The notes below the pieces were generated by a model. The model saw only the letters and a list, made by a program, of their open reading frames with translations, did not search any database and was not told the origin of the DNA. Of a stretch of 64,000 nucleotides of DNA, positions 51,538 to 61,218 are shown piece by piece (position 1 is the first letter of the stretch; every line of letters starts with the position of its first letter). Source of the DNA: CAZCTC01 sp964501335 (GTDB lineage Bacteria > Chloroflexota > Anaerolineae > B4-G1 > SLSP01); the NCBI GenBank assembly GCA_964501335.1, contig CAZCTC010000001.1:1-64000 (forward strand), read 5' to 3'. The position numbers and the translations under genes are program-made.

Positions 51538-54500
51538 TCAGGATGCCGCCGCCGGCAGCCACACTGTAAAAGTCGTCCCTTCATTAAAAACACTCTCCAC
51601 CGTGATCCGGCCACGATGCATTTCGACCAGCTTCCGGGTCAACGGCAGCCCCAGACCGGTTCCCACCTCTTTACGCCCCATCACACTGTCGATCTGCTCG
51701 AACTCGCTGAAAAGCTTCGGCATATCCTCCGACCGGATCCCGATCCCCGTGTCGGTCACCCCAATCGCCACAGCATCCGCCTCGTCCAACCTCACGCCGT
51801 CGCGCGCATGCAGCGTCACAACTCCACCCGACGGCGTGAACTTGATGGCGTTGGTCAGCAGATTAAGCAAAATCTGGCGCAGCCGCAACGGATCGGCTTC
51901 CAGGGCCGGCACCGGATCGGCGATCTCCAGCTTCAACACCAGCCCGTGATCCTCCGCGCGCCCGCTCACCATCCCCAGAATATCCTGGCAAAAAGCCTGC
52001 AAATCAACCCGCTCGTAATGCAGTTCCATTTTGCCGGCTTCTACCTTGGAAAGATCCAGGATCTCATTGACCAGATCCGCCATATGCCGGCTGCTGTTAA
52101 GGATCTGAGTGACAAAATAAGCCTGTTTGGTCGTCAAGGGATCGTGACGCGCCTTCTGCAACAACGAAGCAAAACCGATAATCGCGGTCAACGGATTGCG
52201 TACCTCATGACTCATAAAATTCAACAATTCAGTCTTGGATTTGATCACCTGAGAGAGCTGGTAATTGGTCGTCGCCAGAATCCGGCTCTTTTCCTGCAAC
52301 TGCTGATAAGAACGGGTGGCAAAAAGCGCCAGCGCCACTTCATTAATAAACATCCGCAGGATATCGTCATCCATCGTATCCCATTCGGTAATCACAATCC
52401 CCAATACCTCATTCTGGACTCTGACCGGCAGCAACCGGCAATTTTGAAAATAACGGGTGCAATAAGAACCTCGGGGACAGGAAGAACGGGTTTCCCCATG
52501 CCCGGTCTGATAAACGCGCTCCAACCCCGGACATTTAGCCTCCGGCGTCTGCCATTCAGCCAATACCTCAGGATCGAGCCCCATAGCCGCCGCCAGCTGA
52601 ATCCCCTCAGATTCGATCAACCAGACCGCACTCTTCTGCACCCCCATCTCATCCCGCAAATGCACGACCAGATTCTGCGCCACCTCTTGCGGAGTGCGCG
52701 CCCCCAGCAAAGCCATCGCCCCGCGATTCATCCCCACCACCCGATCAGTCAACTCCATCAGGCTTTGGGTCACATCCAAGGCCTCATCGCGCTGAACTTT
52801 CAGCTCAGCAAAAAGCCGCGCCCCCTCCAGCGCCAGCGCCAGTTGATCGGATACCGCCTGCAACAACATTTCCACCCCGGCATGGAGCAGATCGCCCCCC
52901 TCCAGCTCTAAAACGCCGAGGCGCCGCTCCTGATTGCCGATGGGAACAGCCACCATGGGGGGCGGCCCGGCCTGTAACACCAGCGCCCCACCGGCCAGCG
53001 CCTGAGCCACCAACGCTCCCGGTTGGGTCGGTTTTTCCGCATTTCCCCGAAAAGCCGCCGGATACAAGGACTCTCCCTGATACAACCAGACCGTCCCCTG
53101 ATAACAACTTAAAGCCGCCTGCATCGACCGCAGCAAATCGTCAAACAAAGCCGCTTCATCCCGCACTCCCACCAACCGCCGTGAAATCTGGTTGATCAGG
53201 AAAAGCTGGCGGTTCATCTCCTGCAAAGATTCTTCAGCCCGTCGCTGCATCACCGCCAATGCATACAATGAAGCCAGCCGTTCGACAATCGCCACATCCT
53301 GCTCTGTATAATCTCGCTGAGCATTGAAGAAAACCACGATCCCCACCATCGTATTGTCGATCAGAGCCGACGTTCCCACCAACCGGCGAACCGGAACCGA
53401 GTCCGGCAAGATCTCAACAATATGCGGGGCTTCGGATAACTGATTCACCAAAGCCGGGCCGCGCATCTGGCGGATCTGCGCCCCAAAACGCTGAAAGCCG
53501 GCCCTAAAGGCTTCCACATCGATTTTCGCCCCATCCCCGCTTAACCCGGCACTTTTAGGCAGGATCAACCGATCGTATACCGGATCGATATACCCCACGA
53601 CCCCAAAATCACTGCCGGTCAGCGTCACCCCCTCCTGCTGCACCATCAGCGCGATCTCTTCCAGAGAGGCCGAACCGATCAAGGCCTGAGAAAGGGCCGC
53701 CATCGTTGAATTGATCAACGACTGGCGGGACAACGCCTCCTCAGCCTGCTTGCGGCTGGAAATATCCTGAACGATGGCGATCACCTCAAAATCGTCTTCC
53801 AGACTGACCGGATTCAGGCTGATCTCTATGGGGAAAAATGTGCCGTCCTTACGGCTGGCCCACCCCTCACAGCCCGCAATCGCCGGCCAGGGAAACGGCC
53901 GGGACATATATTGCTGGCGTTTCTGACGATGGATCTCCCGCCTGGCATGAGGCAAAAGATCGTCGACCGGCTGTCCAATCAATTCTTCCGGGGAGTACCC
54001 AAACCAGGATAACGTTTGCGCATTGACCGCCAAAATCCGCCCCTCCGAATCGACCGTCAAAATAGCCGCCGGTGCGGATTCAATCAGCAACCGGAAACGA
54101 GTTTCACTCTGCCGTAGGGCTTCTTCATTAACCTTGCGTTCCGTCACATTCTGCTTGATCGCAATAAAATGCGAGATCTGCCCCCGTCCATCGCGCACCG
54201 GGGTAATCGTCATCTCCTCGGTGTAAAGCAGCCCATCCTTACGCCGATTGACCAGCTCGGAATGCCAGACCTGACCGCTCAGCACGGTCTTCCACATATC
54301 CGCATAAAATTCCGGCGGATGTACTCCGGATTTAAGCACCCGGGGATTCTTGCCCCGAACTTCCTCCAGCGTATACCCGGTCAGTTCAGTAAAAGCCGGA
54401 TTGCACCATTCAATATTCCCTCTAGCATCCAGAATGGTAATGGCGTTCGCCGCCGCCTCCAGGGCATGGCTTTGCAGCTGTAACTGAGCCGTCGCCGTTT

Positions 54501-54897
54501 TCCGCTCAATGGCGTAACGGATCGCCCGCACCAACCCCCGGCTGTCGAGCTGATCCTTGAGCAGATAATCCTGCGCCCCCTCCCGCAAAGCCTCCGCCCC
54601 GATCGTCTCATCCGCAAGCCCCGTCATAAGAATGATCGGCAAATGGGGAACCGCCTCCACCAGCTGCTGCAACGTATGGATTCCCAGGCTATCCGGCAAC
54701 ATCAAATCCAACAAAACGATATCCACAGCCGGACTCGCTTCAGCCAGATACTGCAATCCGGCCGCCAGCGTAGCCACGCTTTTCAGTTGGAACTGGTTGC
54801 GGCCTGCCTCTTCCAGGTAAGCCTGGATTAACAGGACGTCGTCTGCGTCATCTTCAATTAATAAGATTGAAAGAGGGCGTCCCTGATAATTCATCAT
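51538..54897 (-). CDS. Hybrid kinase: receiver, two PAS, three GAF, HisKA, HATPase
   Basis: 1119 aa, no membrane segment. Order of domains: an Rcp1-like receiver (about 8-130, VDIVLLDLMLPDSLG); PAS with WCNPAFTELTGYTLEEV (about 140-255); PAS with FGYSPEELIGQPVDDLLP (about 265-385); three GAF-like domains (about 390-555, 570-710, 720-875); HisKA with NFMSHEVRNPLTAIIGF; HATPase with GTGLGLPLTRKLVEMHRGRI. The start overlaps the cheA stop (ATGA), so it is made with CheA and may be part of the same signalling array or receive signals from it. The third GAF has several cysteines near SSCPRGSYCTRYFQNCR, which could sense redox or a metal (speculative). Confidence 0.88.
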   Translation of the reverse strand: MMNYQGRPLSILLIEDDADDVLLIQAYLEEAGRNQFQLKSVATLAAGLQYLAEASPAVDIVLLDLMLPDSLGIHTLQQLVEAVPHLPIILMTGLADETIGAEALREGAQDYLLKDQLDSRGLVRAIRYAIERKTATAQLQLQSHALEAAANAITILDARGNIEWCNPAFTELTGYTLEEVRGKNPRVLKSGVHPPEFYADMWKTVLSGQVWHSELVNRRKDGLLYTEEMTITPVRDGRGQISHFIAIKQNVTERKVNEEALRQSETRFRLLIESAPAAILTVDSEGRILAVNAQTLSWFGYSPEELIGQPVDDLLPHARREIHRQKRQQYMSRPFPWPAIAGCEGWASRKDGTFFPIEISLNPVSLEDDFEVIAIVQDISSRKQAEEALSRQSLINSTMAALSQALIGSASLEEIALMVQQEGVTLTGSDFGVVGYIDPVYDRLILPKSAGLSGDGAKIDVEAFRAGFQRFGAQIRQMRGPALVNQLSEAPHIVEILPDSVPVRRLVGTSALIDNTMVGIVVFFNAQRDYTEQDVAIVERLASLYALAVMQRRAEESLQEMNRQLFLINQISRRLVGVRDEAALFDDLLRSMQAALSCYQGTVWLYQGESLYPAAFRGNAEKPTQPGALVAQALAGGALVLQAGPPPMVAVPIGNQERRLGVLELEGGDLLHAGVEMLLQAVSDQLALALEGARLFAELKVQRDEALDVTQSLMELTDRVVGMNRGAMALLGARTPQEVAQNLVVHLRDEMGVQKSAVWLIESEGIQLAAAMGLDPEVLAEWQTPEAKCPGLERVYQTGHGETRSSCPRGSYCTRYFQNCRLLPVRVQNEVLGIVITEWDTMDDDILRMFINEVALALFATRSYQQLQEKSRILATTNYQLSQVIKSKTELLNFMSHEVRNPLTAIIGFASLLQKARHDPLTTKQAYFVTQILNSSRHMADLVNEILDLSKVEAGKMELHYERVDLQAFCQDILGMVSGRAEDHGLVLKLEIADPVPALEADPLRLRQILLNLLTNAIKFTPSGGVVTLHARDGVRLDEADAVAIGVTDTGIGIRSEDMPKLFSEFEQIDSVMGRKEVGTGLGLPLTRKLVEMHRGRITVESVFNEGTTFTVWLPAAAS

Positions 54898-56504
54898 CGT
54901 TCTATCCCCTGCGCAATTCCTTCGATGTCTAAAATTAAAGTCACCGAACCGTCCGGCAAAATGGCACTGCCGTCCACTCCCCGCACACTCCCTAAATAAG
55001 CATCCAACGGCTTCACCACCAGCCGCTGTTTCCCAATCAATTCATCGACCCGCCAGACTTCATCGCCCTGCGCCAATCGCACCACCAAAGCCGGCCCCGG
55101 CCCAGTGGAAAGCTCCTTCCCCTCATCTCCCAATAATTTCGCTAAGGAATACACCGGCAAGGCGACCCCTTGAATAAAAAGCAAGGGCTGTTGATAAACC
55201 CATTGCACCGCTTCCGGCCGAACCTGCAAAGTCTCCCTCACATAATGCAACGGCACCGCGTAAATACGCGCCCCCACCCGCACGGTCAGCACCGGCAAAA
55301 TCGAAAGGAGCAGCGGCAACTGTACAATGAACGTGGTGCCGGCCCCCGGCTGGCTTACCACATCGATATGCCCGCGCAACCGTCGAACATGCTCCTGCAC
55401 CACATCCAATCCCACCCCCCGTCCCGAAGTCGCCGTGACGTTGGACCGGGTGCTGAATCCCGGGCGGAAAATCAGCCGCACCATCTGATTCTCGGATAAT
55501 TTCTCGCCCTCTTCCCGGGTCAATACCCCTTTTTGTAAGGCTGCTCGCCGGACCTGGCGGGGATCGATTCCCCGTCCGTCGTCGGAAATTTTCAGCAGGA
55601 TCGTTTCCCCACGCCGCTCCGCTGAAAGCCGAATCGTCCCAACCGGATCTTTGCCCTGACGCCCCCGTTCCGCCGGCAGCTCCAGACCGTGATCGACCGC
55701 ATTGCGCAACAAATGGACCAGCGGATCGTACATCAGCTCGCTGACGCTGCGATCGACCGGCGTCTCGGCTCCGCTAATTTCCAGCCGGACCTCTTTTTGA
55801 TGGTCCCGCGCCAGATTCCGCACCACACTACTGAAACGGGTAAAAAGCCGCTCCACCGGCGTCAACCGCACCTCGGTGATCACGCCCTGCAGTTGATGGG
55901 TCAGCCGGCTGACCGCCGTCAGGGTATCATCGAGCTGAGAATCCTTTAACCGCTCGCCCACCGCCTGCAATGTATTCCGTAGTGTGACCATCTCTCCGAC
56001 CAACACCATCATCCGATCCAGATCGGCTGTCCGCACCCGCAGCGTAGACTCCCCCCCCACAACCGGCTCCGGAACCGGCTCTAATTTCACCGACTCGATG
56101 CTCCGCCCCTCCCGCACCATCTGCATCCGTTCCAATAACTCACCCATCGGAGCCTCTCCGGAACCGCCATGGACCACATCGTCGCGCAGCCGGCTCAACA
56201 TCTCAATCCCGGTCATACCCAGATCAATAATTTCGGGGGAAAACTCAATCGTACCGCCGCGCAACGCTCCGAAAACATCTTCCATGGCATGCGCCAGCGT
56301 CTGAAAGGAGACCAAACCGACAAAACCAGCCGCCCCCTTCAGCGTATGCAGATTCCGAAAAAGCGTTTGGAGCTGTTCAGGCTGTTTTTCCTCTTCCCAA
56401 CGGATCAACAAAGCCGGGAACCCTTCCAAAATCTCCCCGGCTTCAGCCAGAAAATCCTCACGCATCTGCGCCAACAGCTCAGCATCCAGAGCAGCATCAT
56501 CCAT
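54894..56504 (-). CDS. cheA: Chemotaxis histidine kinase without a P2 domain
   Basis: The 536-aa CheA has an N-terminal HPt (P1) domain with phospho-acceptor His53 (HTLKGAAGF), a short linker (about 115-150) where P2 would normally be, a P3 dimerisation helix pair (LDRMMVLVGEMVTLRNTLQA), a P4 ATPase (HLLRNAVDHGLE, DDGRGID, GRGVGLDVV), and a P5 CheW-like regulatory domain (about 400-534). Without P2, CheY and CheB must dock elsewhere. The length is short compared with enteric CheA (about 650 aa). Its stop overlaps the start of the hybrid kinase. It is separated from cheY by a gap filled with two repeat elements. Confidence 0.92.
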   Translation of the reverse strand: MDDAALDAELLAQMREDFLAEAGEILEGFPALLIRWEEEKQPEQLQTLFRNLHTLKGAAGFVGLVSFQTLAHAMEDVFGALRGGTIEFSPEIIDLGMTGIEMLSRLRDDVVHGGSGEAPMGELLERMQMVREGRSIESVKLEPVPEPVVGGESTLRVRTADLDRMMVLVGEMVTLRNTLQAVGERLKDSQLDDTLTAVSRLTHQLQGVITEVRLTPVERLFTRFSSVVRNLARDHQKEVRLEISGAETPVDRSVSELMYDPLVHLLRNAVDHGLELPAERGRQGKDPVGTIRLSAERRGETILLKISDDGRGIDPRQVRRAALQKGVLTREEGEKLSENQMVRLIFRPGFSTRSNVTATSGRGVGLDVVQEHVRRLRGHIDVVSQPGAGTTFIVQLPLLLSILPVLTVRVGARIYAVPLHYVRETLQVRPEAVQWVYQQPLLFIQGVALPVYSLAKLLGDEGKELSTGPGPALVVRLAQGDEVWRVDELIGKQRLVVKPLDAYLGSVRGVDGSAILPDGSVTLILDIEGIAQGIER

Positions 56505-56528
56505 GAATCAAACACCTGTCTTGAAAAA

Positions 56529-56645
56529 TCACCCGCACCTGGCCCTTTCCCTGTAAGCAACGCCGCGCAGGATAGAAAGAGAGAATTTGTTTTTTGGGGA
56601 AGTTGCACGCCTCAGAAGGCGTGCAACTTCCCCCTGCCCCTTTTT
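56529..56645 (+). repeat. Palindromic intergenic element (forward, GCACGCC-stem subtype)
   Basis: Arms 56596-56612 and 56617-56633, 17 bp perfect, loop CAGA. Left flank TGTAAGCAACGCCGCGCAGG and GAATTTGTTTTTTGG. It is the counterpart of the copy at 33992. Confidence 0.75.
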
Positions 56646-56670
56646 TATACATTGCATTGGGCCAGAAAAA

Positions 56671-56826
56671 ATACGACCTGTGCGGTCAGGCTGAGAAAAA
56701 AGCCCATGTTTTCGACGGCTTCAGAAAGCCGTCGAAAACATGAATAAAAAAATTCCTCTCCCCCTATCCAGCGTGTCGTTTTTTACCGGAAAAGCACCTG
56801 TTGCGGGGCACAAAAAGCGTTTTTAA
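56671..56826 (-). repeat. Palindromic intergenic element (reverse orientation, full flanks)
   Basis: Arms 56705-56721 and 56726-56742, 17 bp perfect, loop CAGA. Left flank ATACGACCTGTGCGGTC, right flank CTCTCCCCCTATCCAGCG, TTTTTTACC, GCACCTGTTGCGGGGCAC, with good identity to the copies at 14931 and 20031. Between 56827 and 56935 a CTCTGCGATCTC repeat runs up to the cheY stop. Confidence 0.8.
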
Positions 56827-56935
56827 TCTATACTAATGAATAACCGCCCAGGTCGAAAAATAAATCTTCCTCTGCATCTCTCTGCGATCTCCCCGTCTGT
56901 TTACAACCTCTTCGATCTGCGGTGAACTCTCTTTC

Positions 56936-57307
56936 TCATCCTGACAACAAACTCGCCACCAGTGCCAAAAGCTCCGTCGGCTTGAAAGGCTTGGTCAGAT
57001 AAGCTGTGGCCCCCATCGCCAACGCCCGCTCCCGATCCGATTCCTGCCCTTCGGTCGTCAACATCATCACCGGCAACGTCTGCCATTCTCCCCGCGCCCG
57101 AATAAACTGCAACAAGGTCAGCCCATCCATCCGCGGCATATTGACATCCAGGATCATCAAATCAAATCCCTCGCGGCCGAGAATTTCCAGCGCATTTTCA
57201 CCATCCTCAGCACCGACCACGGCATAACCCCGCGACTTCAGCGCATACTCCACCATCTTCCGCACGCTGCTGGAATCATCCACCACTAAAATTTTCATAA
57301 TCGCCAT
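56936..57307 (-). CDS. cheY: Single-domain response regulator CheY
   Basis: The 123-aa receiver has Asp10/Asp11 in VVDDSSS, phospho-acceptor Asp54 (MILDVNMPRMDG), Thr in MMLTTEGQ and Lys in AYLTKPFKP. It carries the CheA signal to its output. An AGGAG is 2 nt before the first ATG and 11 nt before a second in-frame ATG three codons later (57298); MKILVVDDS from the second is a typical start, so the true start is uncertain. It lies 27 bp after cheR. Confidence 0.92.
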   Translation of the reverse strand: MAIMKILVVDDSSSVRKMVEYALKSRGYAVVGAEDGENALEILGREGFDLMILDVNMPRMDGLTLLQFIRARGEWQTLPVMMLTTEGQESDRERALAMGATAYLTKPFKPTELLALVASLLSG

Positions 57308-57333
57308 CTCTCCTGACCGTCTTCTTTTTCCAG

Positions 57334-58191
57334 CTATGGTTTACCGTCAGCTTTTACAGGTTTCTGATAAAAGATCGAACCTTCCACACGCGCCAGCTCA
57401 AAAGACTCCCGGGCCGGCACCGGGCTTTCCGCATGCCCCAAAATCAAATAGCCCCCCGGACGAAGCGCCTGAAAAAACTTCTGCAACAACTGCCGCCGGC
57501 TTTCCTGATCCAGATAGATCAACACATTACGGCAGATTACCAGATCGCACTCCCCGGGGTTGATCGGCAATTCCTCCAGCAAATTGCCGGCCTTAAAAAC
57601 AACTCTCTGCCGAATGGCCGGACAGATTTCCATCTGCCCACCCGCTGCGGGCTTGAAATAAGCCGCCCGGCGTTCTTCTCCTGTGTGCCGCAGACTGTAC
57701 GCATCGTAAATCCCCGTCCGGGCCAGCTCTAACATCCGCGCGCTCAAATCCGTAGCGACAATGACCGCCTGCTTAGAAAAACGCCCCGGGTCCATCTCAT
57801 CTAATAAAATGGCCAGACTATAAGGCTCTTCTCCACTGCTACAGCCCGCACTCCACACGCTCGCTTTTTCTGATCGCATCCGCAATCCGGGCCAGATACC
57901 CTTACACCAGGCCGCCAGAGGGGCAATTTCCCGGAAAAACCAGGTTTCGTGAATGGCCACCAGATCCAAAAATCGAGCTAATTCAGCTTTGCCGGCCGGA
58001 TCGTATTTCAGGAAATAATAATATTCCCGCGGGGTGGAAATATTACACGCACGCATTCGCTCATTAAGGCGACTGCGCAGAAATACCTGTTTGCTGTCTT
58101 CCAGTTCAATTCCACACACCTCATTGATAAGGCGACGCAGCCGATCGAAATCATTGTAATCCAAACCTGGAATCATCAAAGCGTCCATCAT
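57334..58191 (-). CDS. cheR: Chemotaxis protein methyltransferase
   Basis: 285 aa from the ATG at 58191; no clear ribosome site is seen, and a TTG five codons upstream and ATGs at 58188 and 58176 are alternatives. The N-terminal helical domain (DFDRLRRLINEVCGIELEDS) and the SAM-binding core WSAGCSSGEEPYSLAILL, VIVATDLS and CDLVICRNVLIYL identify CheR, which methylates receptor glutamates. It has no TPR extension. It pairs with CheB elsewhere in the cluster. Confidence 0.92.
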   Translation of the reverse strand: MMDALMIPGLDYNDFDRLRRLINEVCGIELEDSKQVFLRSRLNERMRACNISTPREYYYFLKYDPAGKAELARFLDLVAIHETWFFREIAPLAAWCKGIWPGLRMRSEKASVWSAGCSSGEEPYSLAILLDEMDPGRFSKQAVIVATDLSARMLELARTGIYDAYSLRHTGEERRAAYFKPAAGGQMEICPAIRQRVVFKAGNLLEELPINPGECDLVICRNVLIYLDQESRRQLLQKFFQALRPGGYLILGHAESPVPARESFELARVEGSIFYQKPVKADGKP

Positions 58192-58256
58192 TGGCAAAGT
58201 CAACAATCATCAATCATTGCTACAAAGATCGAAGTATGTTCATTTTTAAACACAAT

Positions 58257-60278
58257 CTACCCTACGGCCCGATCCTTTAAGGCAATCGTCACCACCCGCC
58301 GGATCAAAGGATCGGGATCGTTCCGCATCTGCTGCAAGGCCAGACAGGAAGCCTCCCCGGGAATCCGCGCCAGGGCATCCGCCGCTGCCCGCCGAAAATC
58401 GATATCATAAGACTGCCCCAATTCAACCAACGCCCCCACCGCCTGCGCCGCCTGCAATTCCCCCAGGGTCTCCGCCGCAGCAAAGACCAAAGGAGGCCGA
58501 TCGTCCTTCAACATCCCAATCAACTCCGGCAAAGCCGTTTGATCCCGCACCGCCCCCAGCCCCCGCACCGCCGCATAACACACCCACAAAATCCCGTCGT
58601 TCAAAGCATTCCGCAACAGCTGAGAAACTTCCGGCGCCCACCCGGCCGCCGCCATGGCCACCAAAGCCTCCACGCCCAGCTTGCGCACCTGCCAATCCGA
58701 ATCTTGTAAAGTCAGCTTCAATGCCGGCAACACTTCCGGATCACTCCGCTGGCCCAGATAAAACACAGCCAGGCGCCGAATGGAAACCGCCGTCGAATTC
58801 AAAGCCTGGACCAAAACTCGCGTCGCTGCGGGATGCTCCATCAACCCTAACGCCTGCACCGCCGCTTCCGCCAGTTCCAACGCCCCAAAAGCGCTCCACT
58901 CCGCCAGTTGCGGAATAACCCCGGGATCATTCAATTTCCCCAACGATTGAGCCGCCGCATACCGCACCTCGGGAGAGGGGTCCATCAGATCATCGAGCAA
59001 CAACGGCGCTGCATCGCCGCAGGGATAACAACCCACCACCTTCAAAATCGCCTCTCGAACTTCAGCCACCGGATCATCCAGATGGTTTTTCAACACCTCG
59101 ATAACTTGAGGGGTCGCATACAAACTCAGCAGAGAAGCACAGACAGCCCGCACCTGCGCCGAAGGATCGTCCAATCCACTCAACAACGTCGAAACTTCCC
59201 CCAACTCTCCCAAAATTTCAGCCAGCTGCGGGCGATAATCTCCACTTTGATCGCGCCACATCGCAATCAAAGGCTCCGTACCGTGCAGCCCGGAAGCTTT
59301 CAAGGCCTCCCGGGCGGCTTCCCGCAAGCCCTCTTCCGGATCGCCCAGATAAGGCACCACCAGCCGGAGCAGAGATCCCCGCCCGATCCATCCCATAGCC
59401 CGCAAAGCCGTAGCCCGCAAAACGACATCCGGAGCATCCAGGGCTGAGATCAATAACGCTTCCAACCCCGGACGATCCTCTAACAGAGAGAGCCACCGGG
59501 CATCATGACGCTGATCCAACCGTCCCAGCGCCGCAATCACGGTATGCCCCACCAGGGGATTTTCATCCTCCAGATAGGGGAGCAAATGCATTCCCATCCC
59601 CGGATCACCCAACCGCCCCAGGGCTTCAATCGCAGCCACCCGCAGCCAGGAACTCGACTCCGCCTGTTTCAATAAAATCGGGATCGCCGCCGGATCGCCG
59701 ATCCGGCCCAACGCTTCAATCGCCGGAAATTGCGTCCACTCATCGCGCTCGATCAACTCCAACAGAAAAGGAATCGCCCGCGCATCACCGATCTTCCCCA
59801 AGGCCTCAACCACCGCATACCGCACATTGGGATTGGGATCCGTTAAAGCCATCAACAATGCCGACACGCCTTCCGCCGCCCCGATATGGCCTGAAATATT
59901 GGCCGCAAAAATACGCACATCGTCGTCATCATCACAAAGCCGCTCCCGCAACACCGGCAACACCCGCTCCCCCAAACGAATCAACAGGGTAATGACCTCC
60001 GAACGCAACCCGGCATCGTCCAGACGCAACAACTCCGCGAGATCGTGAAACAAAAGATCGTCCGGCCGTTTGAGAATCCCTTCCGCCGCCAGTTTTCTCA
60101 CCTCTGAACTGGGATCGACCAGCGCCTCCAACAACAACGAACTGAAAGGAGCCCCCACTACAATCAATTCACGGCAGGCAACCAGACGTGAGGATTCATC
60201 AGAAGCATGGAGACGCCGACGCAGAGTGGAAAATTCGGAAGATAAATCATCCAACACGGGGGAAGATAAGTTCGTCAT
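58257..60278 (-). CDS. HEAT-repeat scaffold protein of the chemosensory cluster
   Basis: The 673-aa protein starts at 60278 after AGGAGG; a longer open frame overlaps the next gene and was rejected. It is built almost wholly of HEAT/PBS-lyase-type repeats of 30-40 residues (DPNPNVRYAVVEALGKIGDA, DPSPEVRYAAAQSLGKLNDP, PAAIPILLKQ), about 18-20 in total, with no catalytic domain. Such solenoids bind other proteins. It is 66 bp upstream of cheR on the same strand, so it may scaffold or regulate the array. Confidence 0.85.
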   Translation of the reverse strand: MTNLSSPVLDDLSSEFSTLRRRLHASDESSRLVACRELIVVGAPFSSLLLEALVDPSSEVRKLAAEGILKRPDDLLFHDLAELLRLDDAGLRSEVITLLIRLGERVLPVLRERLCDDDDDVRIFAANISGHIGAAEGVSALLMALTDPNPNVRYAVVEALGKIGDARAIPFLLELIERDEWTQFPAIEALGRIGDPAAIPILLKQAESSSWLRVAAIEALGRLGDPGMGMHLLPYLEDENPLVGHTVIAALGRLDQRHDARWLSLLEDRPGLEALLISALDAPDVVLRATALRAMGWIGRGSLLRLVVPYLGDPEEGLREAAREALKASGLHGTEPLIAMWRDQSGDYRPQLAEILGELGEVSTLLSGLDDPSAQVRAVCASLLSLYATPQVIEVLKNHLDDPVAEVREAILKVVGCYPCGDAAPLLLDDLMDPSPEVRYAAAQSLGKLNDPGVIPQLAEWSAFGALELAEAAVQALGLMEHPAATRVLVQALNSTAVSIRRLAVFYLGQRSDPEVLPALKLTLQDSDWQVRKLGVEALVAMAAAGWAPEVSQLLRNALNDGILWVCYAAVRGLGAVRDQTALPELIGMLKDDRPPLVFAAAETLGELQAAQAVGALVELGQSYDIDFRRAAADALARIPGEASCLALQQMRNDPDPLIRRVVTIALKDRAVG

Positions 60279-60345
60279 ATCAACTTCCTCCTGGAATACA
60301 AATACACTACACGAAAGATCTGAAAAGTCAAAACCTGAATGTGCT

Positions 60346-61212
60346 CTAAGGTGCACTGACCGCGCACCGGAATCCCATCTGCCCATCGAAATAATGCTGT
60401 GGATTCCCGCTCGCCCGGGCCGTCACCCGCACATCCGAATTGACGCTCCGCCAGCCACCACCGCGCCGCACATGGCCCACCCCCGTATCCGGCCCGGTCG
60501 GATTCTCAGCCGGGGAATACCGATAATAATCCTCCACATACCAATCCGCCACCCATTCCCAGACATTGCCGCTCATATTCAAAGCGCCGTAAGGACTGCG
60601 GCCCGCCTCGGGGAAATCCACCCGCGTGGTATCCGAAACACACTCAAAATAGCTGGCCTGCCGACAATCCAGCGTCTTCCCCCAGGGATAAAGTCCGCCG
60701 CCGCTTCCCCGGGCCGCCTTTTCCCACTCCGCTTCCGTCGGTAACCGTCGCCCGGCCCATTCGCAATAAGCCGCCGCCTCATCCGCATCGTAAATCAGCA
60801 CAGGATAATCGGCATAGACCGGATTTTCATAATAATCATCCCGGGTCCGCGAATCCACCCCATCGCGATAAGGCGAATAAAGACGTTCATGACATCCCCC
60901 CGCTTCCACACACGCCGCAAAACGGGCATTCGTCACCTCGGTTTGATCGATCCAGAAAGCAGCCAGAGTCACGCGATGAACCGGCTTCTCATCGTCCCGG
61001 GCCGCCGGATCGTCCTCCTCAGCCCCCATTAAAAACTCCCCCGCCGGCACGCAGATCAGGGATGCACCGTCTCCCGGTGCCGTCCATACCTGTCCCACGT
61101 CCGTACATGCCGACGGAAAAGATTCCGCCTTATCCGGCATGGGAGAAGGCCCGCCCACATAACCACACCCCGCCACCAAAATCCCCACCCAAAGCCAGCC
61201 CCAATGTTTCAT
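60346..61212 (-). CDS. Lipoprotein with SUMF1/FGE-like domain lacking catalytic cysteines
   Basis: 288 aa with a lipobox LVAGC (Cys16). The rest is a formylglycine-generating-enzyme (SUMF1) type domain: CVPAGEFLMGAEEDD, WIDQTEVTNARFAAC, CEWAGRRLPTEAEWEKAARG, YPWG, NMSGNVWEWVADW, and a C-terminal GGGWRSVNSDVRVTARAS ending GFRC. Active FGEs have two cysteines in the C-terminal region that precedes the VAAR motif; here those positions are not cysteine, so it is probably a binding or sensory domain. It lies in the same strand run as cheR and the HEAT gene. Confidence 0.85.
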   Translation of the reverse strand: MKHWGWLWVGILVAGCGYVGGPSPMPDKAESFPSACTDVGQVWTAPGDGASLICVPAGEFLMGAEEDDPAARDDEKPVHRVTLAAFWIDQTEVTNARFAACVEAGGCHERLYSPYRDGVDSRTRDDYYENPVYADYPVLIYDADEAAAYCEWAGRRLPTEAEWEKAARGSGGGLYPWGKTLDCRQASYFECVSDTTRVDFPEAGRSPYGALNMSGNVWEWVADWYVEDYYRYSPAENPTGPDTGVGHVRRGGGWRSVNSDVRVTARASGNPQHYFDGQMGFRCAVSAP

Positions 61213-61218
61213 TGAATC

